Source: JAPHSX01 sp050298555
Lineage (GTDB): Bacteria; Pseudomonadota; Gammaproteobacteria; Thiohalomonadales; Thiohalomonadaceae
Reading direction: 5' to 3'
Assembly: GCA_050298555.1 (NCBI GenBank)
Contig: JBNKUL010000089.1
Coordinates: 1-37,249 of the forward strand
DNA: 37,249 nt
A program made the position numbers and the translations under genes. Below the pieces are notes generated by a model. That model was not told where the DNA came from. It saw only the letters and a program-made list of their open reading frames with translations, and made no database searches. Positions 27,350 through 36,176 of this stretch are shown here, piece by piece (positions within the stretch are counted from its first letter, which is position 1; each line of letters begins with the position of its first letter).

Positions 27350-28789
27350 CTATTCACTGCAGTCGGTGGTAGGCAGCCACTTCTCCAGCTCCTGGCGCAG
27401 GCGATCGATCTTAATCGGCTTGGCTACATGGCCATCCATCCCCGCCTCAAGGCACTCATCTATATCGGACTGCATGGCATTGGCCGTCAGGGCGATAATC
27501 GGTAGCTGCCGATTGCGTACCGCCGTTGCGTTAGCCTCACCCTCCGCCGTGCCGCGAATCTGTCTGCATGCGCTCAGGCCGTCACACTCCGGCATCTGTA
27601 GATCCATCAGCACCAGGTCATAGTCCTGCTCAGTCAACCTGTTCACCGCGCTGTGGCCGTTATCCACCACATCCACCTTTACGATGCCCAGTTTTTTCAG
27701 CATACCGACGGCAATCTTCTGGTTAATGCGGTTGTCCTCTGCCAGCAGGATTCGACACCCAGCGAGTGACACCGAGGCACTCGTTACCTCACTCACCTCT
27801 TCCCGCCTTTGCGCCACCTGTTCGGTCCGTCGGTAGGGGATCTCGAACCAGAAACAGGCACCCTCACCCTCCTCGCTTTCGATCCCGATCTCGCCATCCA
27901 TCAGCGATACCAGTTGCCGAGATATGGCCAACCCCAGTCCGGTGCCACCATATTTTCTCGACGTCGATGACTCCACCTGCTGAAAGCTGCTGAACAGCAT
28001 GACCTGCTTCTCGGCAGGGATGCCAATGCCGCTGTCGCGGACCTCGAAGCGCAAACGACGGCCATCGCCGGCAAGATGAATCGTCAGCGATACCTCTCCC
28101 TCATCGGTAAATTTAATCGCATTGCCCAACAGGTTCAGCAGTATCTGCTGAATGCGGATCTCGTCCCCGATGACAAAGGGGCCCACCCCGTCGGCAAGGG
28201 AGAAACGAAACGCCAGCCCCTTCTCCTGGGCACGGATATTGAACAGGTTGTGCAGGTGCCCCAGCAGCGAGCTCAGGTCGAATGGATGCTCATCCAGCTC
28301 CATCTTGCCGGCCTCAATCTTGGAGAAATCCAGCAGGTCATCGAGCAGTGTCAGCAGGGCCTTGCCGCTACGCTCAATCATGGAAACATACTCCCGCTTC
28401 TCCTGATTGACGACAGCGGGTGCCAGCAGCTCACACGCGCCGAGAATGCCGTTCATCGGGGTACGCAGCTCATGACTCATATTGGCGAGGAAGGCACTTT
28501 TCGCCCGCGTCGCCTCCTCCGCCTGCTCAAGCGCCTCCTGCAGTGAGGCGGTGCGCTGCTCCACCAACTCATTCAGCTCCTCGTTTCTTTTGAGAATACG
28601 GCGATTGAGCGCATTGAGCTCCTTTGAACTCAGCTCCAGGGTGTGCTCGACAAATTTGCGATCGCTGTCCTTCTCATCATAGGTATCGGATACGACCTGC
28701 AATAACTGGCGAATCTCAGGCGAAAAGCCCTCCGGGTCGTAGCCCTTGCCATACAGGCGGCGAAGCTGCCTATTTAAAAGTTTGTGCAT
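27350..28789 (-). CDS. Hybrid sensor histidine kinase/response regulator
   Basis: About 479 residues from the ATG at 28789 (MHKLLNRQLRRLYG); a frame open to 28858 overlaps the FIST gene end and is less likely. The order is an N-terminal coiled coil (about 40-100), HisKA with the phospho-His in MSHELRTPMNG, HATPase with NLLGNAIKFTDEG, DSGIGIP and GTGLGLAIS, then a receiver with LLAEDNRINQK, the phospho-Asp in VLMDLQMPECDG, and ALTANAM...AKPIK. There is no membrane segment or sensor domain, so the FIST protein directly upstream probably supplies the input. An inverted repeat (28819-28852) lies in the 65-nt gap between them. Confidence 0.93.
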   Translation of the reverse strand: MHKLLNRQLRRLYGKGYDPEGFSPEIRQLLQVVSDTYDEKDSDRKFVEHTLELSSKELNALNRRILKRNEELNELVEQRTASLQEALEQAEEATRAKSAFLANMSHELRTPMNGILGACELLAPAVVNQEKREYVSMIERSGKALLTLLDDLLDFSKIEAGKMELDEHPFDLSSLLGHLHNLFNIRAQEKGLAFRFSLADGVGPFVIGDEIRIQQILLNLLGNAIKFTDEGEVSLTIHLAGDGRRLRFEVRDSGIGIPAEKQVMLFSSFQQVESSTSRKYGGTGLGLAISRQLVSLMDGEIGIESEEGEGACFWFEIPYRRTEQVAQRREEVSEVTSASVSLAGCRILLAEDNRINQKIAVGMLKKLGIVKVDVVDNGHSAVNRLTEQDYDLVLMDLQMPECDGLSACRQIRGTAEGEANATAVRNRQLPIIALTANAMQSDIDECLEAGMDGHVAKPIKIDRLRQELEKWLPTTDCSE

Positions 28790-28854
28790 TGCTCGTTCTT
28801 TAGCGCTGTTGTGGTACGGGGTGTTCGACGGTGCCCTGTTGCGGCAACACCCTC

Positions 28855-29985
28855 TCACTCCTCATAAACGACGGTCAGGGTCATGGTCTGGTTATGCAGG
28901 TCGCAACTCAGTTCGTTCCTCTTCGAGGGGGCGATCTCACCATAGGAGTAGTAACCGGAGAGCTGCACATTGTCCCCGAGGATCGACTGCACCTCCTCCA
29001 GCTCCTCATCGACCAGCTGGTTCATCACCACCTTGCGCCCCAGGCAACTGACCACCAGTGCCAGCGCGGTCTTGTCATTCGCCCGCTCAATCATTTCGGC
29101 GGCCTTACCGGCACCATCGATCAGCACATCGTTATCCGGTTTCATCAGGCGGGCGGTATACCCCTCCGGGATATCACCTGCGAAGGTGATCGACCTGGCC
29201 TCCTCATCGATCGCCAGCAGGGTGCGAATGATCTCGGGATCATCCTCCTGCGCCCGGATGCTCAGGGGAAAGCGCAGGCCGCTGTTAGGCAGGTCCTGCG
29301 CATAGTCACCAAGGTAGGTCTTGTAGAGGTCAAGCGCCGGTTGATTATCCAGCTCGTAGAGGACATTGCCCTCCGAACGGGTCACCAGGCGATCGGCCCC
29401 AAACTCCGACCAGCCGGCAAAGCTGCCGCTGCTGATGGTCAGCCCCTCCCCATAGAAGCCCACCGCCACGACCCGCTTCTGTTTTGGCTCATCGTCGGCA
29501 ATGACCCAGGTCTCCTGGAAGCGCGCCCCATCACCGGCCATGCCACCACTTACCGGAACCGGGCTGACCCTGTTGATGCCTCGAACAAGCGCCGAACCAT
29601 TCATATACAGGCCGTCGGAGAGGATGAAGATATGCTTCATCCCACTACTGTCGAGCTCACTGAGCAACTGCTGCGATAGCTGCTCCACGTCATCGCCGGG
29701 CTCAAAGTCCATATACGCCAGGCTGACCGAGCCGTGCTCCAGACTGATGGCCGAGGCAACAATCGGGGCCTTACTCATCTCATCCCCAATGACATGACCG
29801 GAAGATGAGCAGCCGATGATATGAGCCGTTGGGTAGAGCTCCCGAATAGCATGATAGTGTTGTGGCTGCTTGAACTCGTCGGTATCGCCGAAGACACAAA
29901 CCAGCTGCGCCCCGCTCTTATCTTCAATGCCTTGTTTGAGGTAGCGCCACTGCCCCGCCGAGTGCTCCAGGGTATCGATCTTCAT
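28855..29985 (-). CDS. FIST domain (FIST_N + FIST_C) sensory protein
   Basis: 376 residues, soluble. The FIST_N part spans roughly residues 30-220 (LVCVFGDTDEF, IIGCSSSGHVIGDEM, IFILSDGLYMNGSALVRGIN, PVSGGMAGDGARF). FIST_C follows (about 225-355) with YLGDYAQDLPNSGLRFPLS and a terminal GYYSYGEIAPSKRNELSCDL. FIST proteins are predicted small-ligand sensors, possibly for amino acids, and often pair with signalling proteins. GGAGAG precedes the ATG. It is the first gene of a two-gene unit with the hybrid kinase. Confidence 0.93.
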   Translation of the reverse strand: MKIDTLEHSAGQWRYLKQGIEDKSGAQLVCVFGDTDEFKQPQHYHAIRELYPTAHIIGCSSSGHVIGDEMSKAPIVASAISLEHGSVSLAYMDFEPGDDVEQLSQQLLSELDSSGMKHIFILSDGLYMNGSALVRGINRVSPVPVSGGMAGDGARFQETWVIADDEPKQKRVVAVGFYGEGLTISSGSFAGWSEFGADRLVTRSEGNVLYELDNQPALDLYKTYLGDYAQDLPNSGLRFPLSIRAQEDDPEIIRTLLAIDEEARSITFAGDIPEGYTARLMKPDNDVLIDGAGKAAEMIERANDKTALALVVSCLGRKVVMNQLVDEELEEVQSILGDNVQLSGYYSYGEIAPSKRNELSCDLHNQTMTLTVVYEE

Positions 29986-30167
29986 GCTCTCTCCAAATGT
30001 TCACATATAACTTTTAAGTAATATGTCATAACCCTTCAAAAGCAAGAGTGCAGCCCCATCTATCAAGGATGGTAGCGGACAGTAGGCGGGATAGCAGGTG
30101 AGAAGAGAGGTGATACGTAGTCAAGCTACAGGGTGTCACCCTATAACCAGATAATTTAGGCGGGAAA

Positions 30168-30190
30168 TCCCCCCCTTCAGGACGGGGGGA
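30168..30190. repeat. GC-rich hairpin in the gap upstream of the FIST gene
   Basis: TCCCCCC (30168-30174) and GGGGGGA (30184-30190) around a 9-nt loop; on the minus strand it reads through GTCCTGAAGG. It resembles the end hairpins of IS200/IS605 elements but no tnpA or tnpB is nearby. It may also be the 3' end of the coiled-coil gene on the minus strand. The rest of 29986-30222 shows only a short AGGGTGTCACCCT palindrome near 30130. Confidence 0.4.
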
Positions 30191-30222
30191 CGATGCAGGG
30201 GGAAATAGCGTTGCAGCTGGGG

Positions 30223-30759
30223 CTATCGTCCGGTCAGCACCATTAACAGCACGACGATAACCATGAACATCGCAAAACCCACCACGCCAAAGGTGTTGGA
30301 GGTCTGCGCCAGCTTGCGCCGCAGTCTGGCGGTGCCCCTGCGCAGCTCTACCGCCTCCTCCTGCAGGTGCTGGTAGGCCTCACCGACCTTTTTCAGGTCG
30401 ACCTTCAGCTTCTCCTTCTGCTCCTTCTCATTGCTCAGCACACGCTGTAGCTCACCGATACGTGCATTGAGCTTGCCCTCCCTGACCTCGGCGGTCTCGA
30501 CCTCGACCCCCTCTTCGAGCTCACCCAGCATCACCGTCCTCGGCTCCTCGCGCTTGACGATGTAGTTCATTGCGTGCTCGTAGGCACGCAGCTCGGCGTA
30601 ATAGGTCGTGTCGACGGTACCGCCGGCCTGGCGCGCACGCGCCTTCAGGCGCTCCTTTTCGGTCGCGATATTGGCCGCATTCATCTTGATACCCTTGCGA
30701 TAGGTATCGGTATAGATGAAGGCATCTCTTGCGGAAAATTGTTCGATCTGTTCCGCCAT
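30223..30759 (-). CDS. Tail-anchored coiled-coil protein, unknown function
   Basis: 178 residues. The N-terminal part is mixed (DAFIYTDTYRKGIKMNAANI), followed by a long charged heptad-rich helix from about 85 to 150 (RIGELQRVLSNEKEQKEKLK and on) and a single C-terminal membrane helix VVGFAMFMVIVVLLMVL ending in TGR. The topology suggests a cytoplasmic coiled coil held to the inner membrane by its tail. GGAG lies 8 nt before the ATG. I do not recognise the family. It is separated by 64 nt from fetB upstream on the same strand and may be co-transcribed. Confidence 0.75.
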   Translation of the reverse strand: MAEQIEQFSARDAFIYTDTYRKGIKMNAANIATEKERLKARARQAGGTVDTTYYAELRAYEHAMNYIVKREEPRTVMLGELEEGVEVETAEVREGKLNARIGELQRVLSNEKEQKEKLKVDLKKVGEAYQHLQEEAVELRRGTARLRRKLAQTSNTFGVVGFAMFMVIVVLLMVLTGR

Positions 30760-30823
30760 CTAGTTACTCCAGGCTCTGCTCCGGCTGTGGTTCTGTTTTA
30801 CCTGTATCGGCAGACAACGTCGA

Positions 30824-31611
30824 TTACTTGAGTCTGTCGAGACGCAATCGCTCGCGCTCATCGAACAGGCGGCGCGCACCGAAGTGTACCGCCCCCATGG
30901 TACCGAAGCCGGTGCCCGAGGCAATGAGGAACATAATCAGGATCTGGTACTTCACCGCCTCCACCGGCTCGGCCCCGGCGAGGATCTGGCCGGTCATCAT
31001 TCCCGGCAGGCTCACCACCCCCGCCGCCGCCATGGCATTGAGCATCGGCACCATGCCGACGCGCATCGCGTCGCGCCGTATCGCCGAGATCGCCTCACAC
31101 CAGGGTTGCCCCTGAATCAGCCGAGCCTCGACCACACGGCGCTGCTGGTGCACCGATGAGGTGAGCCGCTCCAGCCCCAGTGCCACCCCGTTCATGGAGT
31201 TGCCCAGCATCATCCCCAGCAGCGGGATGGCGAATTGCGGCTGATACCAGGGCTGGGGCTGGATCACCACCAACAGGGAGAGCAGTGCAACGGTAAAGGA
31301 GGAGAGGAACATCGACAGGGTACCGACGCCGTAGCCCCACCAGCCGATGAAGCGGTGCTCCTGGCGCTCGATGACGATGCGTCCGGCGGCGAGCAGCATC
31401 ACAACCGCCATCAGTGCCACCCAGCCAAAATGGGCATTGGCGAACAGCAGCTTGAGTACCATGCCGATCAGTGACAGCTGCACCGTGGTGCGCAGGGCGG
31501 CGAACAACAGCTTACGACTCACTCCCAGCGACAGGCGCAGGCTGAGCAGGGAGAGGGCGACCACCAGCAGCGAGGCGACGGCAAGATCGGTAAAGGAGAG
31601 GGAGATGTAGT

Positions 31612-31615
<4 letters not shown>
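30824..31615 (-). CDS. fetB: Iron export ABC transporter permease FetB (UPF0014)
   Basis: 263 residues with about seven hydrophobic helices. It carries the UPF0014 hallmarks: ALRTTVQLSLIGMVL, the block QFAIPLLGMMLGNSMNGVAL then GLERL, VVEARLIQGQPWCEA and SLPGMMTGQILAGAEPVEAV. With FetA it forms an inner-membrane ABC exporter that lowers cytoplasmic iron and helps resist oxidative stress (known for E. coli). The start overlaps the fetA stop by 4 bp. Confidence 0.93.
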
Positions 31616-32232
<617 letters not shown>

Positions 32233-32274
32233 TGCACTAACTTTAAGCTGGAAATTAATACTGGAGAATACATC

Positions 32275-32511
32275 ATGTCAGATCCCCACATCGCAAAGAA
32301 AGGGCCCTACATCGTCGAACTGGAGGCGGGCGACCACTGGTTCTGCACCTGCGGGCGCAGCAACAACCAGCCCTTTTGCGACGGCAGCCACCAGGGCACC
32401 GATTTCGAACCGCTGAAGTTCACCCTGGAGGAGGGACGCAAGGCGGGGCTGTGCGGCTGCAAACACAGCAAGAACCTCCCCTTCTGCGACGGCACTCACA
32501 AAACACTGTGA
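32275..32511 (+). CDS. Dual CDGSH iron-sulfur domain protein
   Basis: 78 residues with two CDGSH motifs in tandem: CTCGRSNNQPFCDGSH and CGCKHSKNLPFCDGTH. Each would hold a labile 2Fe-2S cluster with three Cys and one His. The ATG at 32275 is supported by GGAG 8 nt upstream. Such small proteins are thought to transfer electrons or clusters; the exact role is unknown. The divergent FetAB iron exporter makes an iron or redox stress context plausible. A BIME begins 6 nt after the stop. Confidence 0.93.
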   Translation: MSDPHIAKKGPYIVELEAGDHWFCTCGRSNNQPFCDGSHQGTDFEPLKFTLEEGRKAGLCGCKHSKNLPFCDGTHKTL

Positions 32512-32516
32512 GCCCC

Positions 32517-32589
32517 GTAGGCTGGGCAGTTATGCCCAGCGCCCGCCAACGAATAGAACTTTATCGCTGGGCATAACTGCCCAGCCTAC
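32517..32589. repeat. BIME: inverted pair of GTAG + GCTGGGCA REPs
   Basis: A plus REP at 32517-32540 and a minus REP at 32566-32589, the same unit as at 13541 and 17063, with 25 nt between. It lies between convergent CDGSH and amtB genes. Confidence 0.9.
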
Positions 32590-32621
32590 AACACGCAACG
32601 CACACCCATATCTACAGACAC

Positions 32622-32647
32622 AAAAAAGGGCACCCGAAGGTGCCCTT
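32622..32647 (-). terminator. Intrinsic terminator of glnK-amtB
   Basis: AAGGGCACC (32626-32634) and GGTGCCCTT (32639-32647) form a perfect 9-bp stem with a CGAA/TTCG loop; the minus strand continues into six T. It lies 28 nt past the amtB stop. Confidence 0.85.
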
Positions 32648-32675
32648 TTCGTGCGCTTGGAGTGTCGCGCTTTGC

Positions 32676-33935
32676 TTACATGCCGGAACCTTTGGTGCCG
32701 GTGAACTCCGGGTAGGCCTCGAGGCCACACTCGGCGAGGTCGACACCCTCGAACTCCTCTTCTTCGCTGACACGCAGGCCCATCACAGTCTTGATCACCA
32801 TCCAGGCAACAAAGCTGGTAGCGAAGACCCAGGCGAAGATGGTAGCGATACCGATCAGCTGAGCGGTCAGGCTGGCATCGGGGTTGGTGAAGACAACCGC
32901 CAGCAGGCCCCAGATACCGACCACGCCGTGAACGGAGATGGCACCGACCGGGTCATCGATCTTCATCTTGTCCAGGGTGAGGACAGCGAAGACAACCAGG
33001 ACACCACCAACACCACCGATAAGGGTAGCGGCCAGGGCGCTCGGGGTGAGCGGCTCAGCAGTGATGGCAACCAGGCCAGCCAGGGCACCGTTAAGGGCCA
33101 TGGTCAGGTCGGCCTTACCGAACAGCATCTTGGCGGTAATCAGGGCTGCGACAACACCACCGGCAGCGGCCATATTGGTGTTTACGAAGACCGCGGCAAC
33201 AGCATTGGCCTCACCCACGTTGGAGACAACCAGCTCGGAACCACCGTTAAAGCCGAACCAGCCCAACCACAGGATGAACATACCCAGGGTAGCCAGCGGC
33301 ATGTTGGCACCAGGAATGGCGTTCACTTCACCGTTGGGACCGTACTTGCCCTTACGTGCGCCCAGCAGCAGGACACCGGCCAGAGCGGCGGCAGCACCAG
33401 ACATGTGGACGATACCGGAACCGGCGAAGTCGAGGAAACCAAGACCGTCGAGGAAACCACCGCCCCACTTCCAGAAGCCTTCCATCGGATAGATAAAGGC
33501 AGTGAAGATAACGGCGAAGGCAAGGAAGGACCACAGCTTCATGCGCTCGGCCACTGCACCAGATACTACCGACATTGCGGTCGCTACGAACACAACCTGG
33601 AAGAAGAAGTCGGACATATTGGAGTAGTAGATATCGCCGTTGCTGGCCAGAACCTCTTCAACGGTATTATCGCCACCCAGCAGGAAGCTGATGCCAGGCC
33701 ATACACTTGATACGGCATCGCCCGGATACATAATGTTGTAACCAACCAGCATGTACATGATGCAGGCAATAGCGTAGAGCACCACGTTCTTGGTAAGAAT
33801 CTCGGCGGTGTTCTTGGAACGAACCAGACCCGCCTCCAGCATGGCGAAACCTGCCGCCATCCACATAACCAGCGCGCCCGATACCAGGAAGTAGAAGGTA
33901 TCGAGTGCGTATTTTACTTCAGTAATTGCTTCCAT
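32676..33935 (-). CDS. amtB: Ammonium transporter
   Basis: 419 residues, mainly hydrophobic with about 11 membrane helices. Amt hallmarks: ALVMWMAAGFAMLEAGLVRS, GSGIVHMSGAAAALAG with the first pore His, LGWFGFNGGSE and ISVHGVVGIWG with the second pore His. It moves ammonium across the inner membrane. The acidic C-terminal tail (SEEEEFEGVDLAECGLEAYP) matches the PII-responsive tail. It is 15 nt downstream of glnK in one sigma-54-driven operon. Confidence 0.98.
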   Translation of the reverse strand: MEAITEVKYALDTFYFLVSGALVMWMAAGFAMLEAGLVRSKNTAEILTKNVVLYAIACIMYMLVGYNIMYPGDAVSSVWPGISFLLGGDNTVEEVLASNGDIYYSNMSDFFFQVVFVATAMSVVSGAVAERMKLWSFLAFAVIFTAFIYPMEGFWKWGGGFLDGLGFLDFAGSGIVHMSGAAAALAGVLLLGARKGKYGPNGEVNAIPGANMPLATLGMFILWLGWFGFNGGSELVVSNVGEANAVAAVFVNTNMAAAGGVVAALITAKMLFGKADLTMALNGALAGLVAITAEPLTPSALAATLIGGVGGVLVVFAVLTLDKMKIDDPVGAISVHGVVGIWGLLAVVFTNPDASLTAQLIGIATIFAWVFATSFVAWMVIKTVMGLRVSEEEEFEGVDLAECGLEAYPEFTGTKGSGM

Positions 33936-33950
33936 CTCGCACGCTCCTCA

Positions 33951-34289
33951 TTAAAGTGCATCGGTGCCAGTCTCGCCGGTACGGATACGTACCACCTCTT
34001 CGAGGTTGGAGACGAAGATCTTGCCGTCACCGATCTTGCCGGTGTTGGCTGCCTTGGAGACCGCCTCGATCACCTGATCGACCAGTCCTGCCTCAACTGC
34101 CGCCTCAAGTTTTACCTTGGGCAGGAAGTCGACCACGTACTCAGCGCCACGATAAAGTTCGGTGTGACCCTTCTGACGACCAAATCCTTTTACCTCGGTG
34201 ACGGTAATGCCCTGCACCCCGATATCGGAAAGGGCCTCACGCACGTCATCGAGCTTGAAAGGCTTGATGATTGCCGTAACCATTTTCAT
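33951..34289 (-). CDS. glnK: PII nitrogen regulatory protein GlnK
   Basis: 112 residues, the full PII length. The T-loop ELYRGAEYVVDFLPK contains Tyr51, the uridylylation site; the B-loop is TGKIGDGKIFV and the C-loop RIRTGETG. It senses 2-oxoglutarate and ATP/ADP and plugs AmtB when nitrogen is plentiful. GGAGG precedes the ATG. A sigma-54 promoter lies about 80 nt upstream (34365-34380), as in other glnK operons. Confidence 0.98.
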   Translation of the reverse strand: MKMVTAIIKPFKLDDVREALSDIGVQGITVTEVKGFGRQKGHTELYRGAEYVVDFLPKVKLEAAVEAGLVDQVIEAVSKAANTGKIGDGKIFVSNLEEVVRIRTGETGTDAL

Positions 34290-34364
34290 TGAGTGTTTCC
34301 TCCAGTTTTCGCAGGGAACAACTCCCTGCCTTTTCGTATGAACTAAAGCTCGCAGTTAATCTTT

Positions 34365-34380
34365 TGCATGAGCTGTGCCA
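34365..34380 (-). promoter_or_regulatory. Sigma-54 promoter of glnK-amtB
   Basis: On the minus strand TGGCACAGCTCATGCA has GG and GC separated by exactly 10 nt, as RpoN promoters require. Half-site-like TGCAC words further upstream (34462-34458 and 34479-34475) may belong to NtrC sites. The rest of 34290-34584 shows only the terminator at 34503. Confidence 0.8.
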
Positions 34381-34502
34381 ACAACGGAAAAGCCCTAAAT
34401 AGCGGGCTTGCGGCCTATATCCAGTCATCCACTGCACAAAATCGGGGCACATAAAACGTGCATGGATCGTTGTAGTGCAGGGGGGGGCAAGCGGTAAAGA
34501 CG

Positions 34503-34534
34503 AAAAAAAACCGCCACGGCTAAGCGGGCGGTTT
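34503..34534 (-). terminator. Intrinsic terminator after porin 1
   Basis: Minus strand: AAACCGCC (34534-34527) pairs with GGCGGTTT (34515-34508), followed by a run of T (34510-34503). It is placed about 50 nt beyond the porin 1 stop and insulates the glnK promoter. Confidence 0.8.
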
Positions 34535-34584
34535 AAAAGGAGAACGTTTCGCATCAACCAAGTTGATGCAGCTGCGGCAGACTC

Positions 34585-35202
34585 TTAGAAAGAGGTGCCC
34601 CAGGATACTGCAACACGGTAATTGTCGCTTTGGCCAAAGGCCTTGTTGTTGTTGGTGTCGCTGAGCGCAAGGCTGAAGTCACCCTTGCTGACGGTGACAC
34701 TATAGTCGGTGTAACGGGGAGTTGTATCGAACTGATAACGACCGACGTGAACAGTCAGCCCCATATCCTGAGGGAGTGCGAAATCAACGGCGCCCTCGTA
34801 GTAGGCATTTTTGTTGTCTGCATCGTAGGAGAGCTTGGCGCTGAACTGCTGGAAGCTACCGCCCACATACAGCTCGGAGAAGTCGAGGCTGCTGTCATTC
34901 GGATACATGTAGCTGATGTAACCGACGTCGTAAGCAATACCTGAGGCCTCACCCGCGTAACCCAGGTAGAGATCCAGCTCGGAGCCGGAACTCATGTTCG
35001 CGGTCCAGGTGCCGACGTAGCCACCGGACTCGTGCGCATAGTCAATGCCGCCGGATACCGAAGCGCCGTCAGCACTTTGGGTCACACCGCGCCACATGTA
35101 ATTAGAGGTGGCACCGATGTTTGCACTCAGCTCGGCCATTGCCGCACCGCTAAACAGAGACGTAGCCGCCAGTACGGAAACTGCAATTACAGATTTTTTC
35201 AT
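34585..35202 (-). CDS. TorF-family putative porin, copy 1 (TIGR02001-like)
   Basis: 205 residues with a clear Sec signal peptide cleaved after SGAAMA. The mature part begins with the family block ANIGATSNYMWRGVTQS and continues as alternating beta-strands (GGIDYAHESGGYVGTW, LDLYLGYAG) ending in aromatic Phe, as outer-membrane barrels do. AGGAG precedes the ATG. It lacks its own sigma-54 promoter in the 79-nt gap to copy 2 and is probably transcribed with it. The function as a porin is a family prediction; the neighbourhood suggests nitrogen compounds. Confidence 0.88.
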   Translation of the reverse strand: MKKSVIAVSVLAATSLFSGAAMAELSANIGATSNYMWRGVTQSADGASVSGGIDYAHESGGYVGTWTANMSSGSELDLYLGYAGEASGIAYDVGYISYMYPNDSSLDFSELYVGGSFQQFSAKLSYDADNKNAYYEGAVDFALPQDMGLTVHVGRYQFDTTPRYTDYSVTVSKGDFSLALSDTNNNKAFGQSDNYRVAVSWGTSF

Positions 35203-35236
35203 TTCAAGAATACTCCTATCTTGTATGACTAAAAGT

Positions 35237-35261
35237 GAAGTGGAAGTAACACTTCCACTTC
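35237..35261. repeat. Perfect 11-bp hairpin between porin 2 and porin 1
   Basis: GAAGTGGAAGT (35237-35247) and ACTTCCACTTC (35251-35261) with a 3-nt loop. The minus strand then reads ACTTTTAG, a weak T-run, so it is more likely an mRNA-stabilising or partial terminator hairpin than a full stop. Confidence 0.7.
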
Positions 35262-35281
35262 AACTGCTCGCACATGAGTAA

Positions 35282-35911
35282 TTAGAAGGACTGGCCCCAA
35301 GAGACCGCAACGCGGTAGTTATCAGACTGACCAAGTGCAACGTTCTCGCTGTTGTCACTCAAAGCAAGGCTGAAATCACCCTTGGAGACAGAGACGCTGT
35401 AATCGGTAAAGTCGGTACCACCATCGGAGTTATTAGAACCAAAGTGGACACCCATACCGAAGTCGTTACCCAAATCGAAATCGACAGCGGCCTCGATGTA
35501 GGTGTTCTTGTTGTCACTGTCGTGGGACAGTTTGGCGCTGAACATTTCATAGCTTGCACCGACATAGACCTCAGAGAAGTCCGCGGCACTGGTATTGGGA
35601 TACATGTAACTGATGTAACCCACGTCATAACCAATGCCACTCATCTCACCGGCGTAACCAAGGTAGAGGTCCAGCTCAGGGCTGCCGAAAGCGGTATTGG
35701 ATCCCCAAGTGCCGACATAGGCACCGGACTCATGCGCATAATCCATACCACCAGAAACGGCGGCGCCGTCAGCGGTCTGGGTGATACCACGCCACATATA
35801 GTTTGAGGTCGCACCAATGTTTGCAGTCACTTCCGCCATCGCGGCGCCACTACTAAGTGAGCCCGCAGCCAGAACGGAAGCGACAACCAGTGACTTACTC
35901 ATTTTCATCAT
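35282..35911 (-). CDS. TorF-family putative porin, copy 2
   Basis: 209 residues with a signal peptide ending GAAMA before EVTANIGATSNYMWRG. It is closely related to copy 1 throughout (shared MDYAHESGAYVGTW, YDVGYISYMYPN, VSKGDFSLALSD, SDNYRVAVSWG), indicating duplication. It has its own sigma-54 promoter at 35990-36005 with a conserved upstream element. The 5' gene of a likely two-gene transcript with copy 1. Confidence 0.88.
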   Translation of the reverse strand: MMKMSKSLVVASVLAAGSLSSGAAMAEVTANIGATSNYMWRGITQTADGAAVSGGMDYAHESGAYVGTWGSNTAFGSPELDLYLGYAGEMSGIGYDVGYISYMYPNTSAADFSEVYVGASYEMFSAKLSHDSDNKNTYIEAAVDFDLGNDFGMGVHFGSNNSDGGTDFTDYSVSVSKGDFSLALSDNSENVALGQSDNYRVAVSWGQSF

Positions 35912-35989
35912 TACATTTCTCCCAGGTTAAACAGGCAACGTCATTGCCATTCGAATTGAACTCATCCGCAGATGACTTACGCAGACAGT

Positions 35990-36005
35990 TGCACATGCCG
36001 TGCCA
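35990..36005 (-). promoter_or_regulatory. Sigma-54 promoter of porin 2
   Basis: Minus strand TGGCACGGCATGTGCA: GG-N10-GC spacing and a near-consensus -24 TGGCACG. It lies about 80 nt before the porin 2 ATG. The surrounding 60 nt resemble the porin 3 promoter region. Confidence 0.82.
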
Positions 36006-36084
36006 GCTAAAATGGGGGTAAAAAGCGGTAAATCAGGGGTAAAACGCACTGATAGAGAGCATAACCGGGATAATTGGGAACTCC

Positions 36085-36093
36085 ATTGGTGCA
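36085..36093 (-). promoter_or_regulatory. Candidate NtrC-type upstream element of porin 2
   Basis: Minus strand TGCACCAAT, then a GTTC at similar offset as in the porin 3 region (36968-36976). The first half fits the NtrC half-site TGCACC; the second half is poor. Its distance from the -24 box is 80 nt in both promoters. Confidence 0.4.
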
Positions 36094-36116
36094 TGCAACA
36101 AAAAAGCGCAGACAAT

Positions 36117-36149
36117 AAAAAACCCGCTGAGGCGAACCTCAGCGGGTTT
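36117..36149 (-). terminator. Intrinsic terminator after porin 3
   Basis: AACCCGCTGAGG and CCTCAGCGGGTT (36121-36132, 36137-36148) form a perfect 12-bp stem with T-runs on both strands, so it can act in either direction. It sits 28 nt past the porin 3 stop. A nearly identical copy is at 37004-37031. Confidence 0.9.
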
Positions 36150-36176
36150 TTATGCTTTCGCGAAACGACGAACTGA

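Noticed and set aside
30110..30222. IS200/IS605 element remnant
   Set aside because: Only one end-like GC hairpin is visible, with no tnpA or tnpB coding sequence or second end; kept only as a hairpin.
34433..34449. Full NtrC site upstream of glnK (TGCAC...GGGGCA)
   Set aside because: Only one half matches the palindrome TGCACC-N5-GGTGCA well; not strong enough to list as a site.
34246..34557. A 103-codon frame upstream of and overlapping glnK
   Set aside because: It covers the sigma-54 promoter and terminator, overlaps glnK in another frame and has no protein-like composition.
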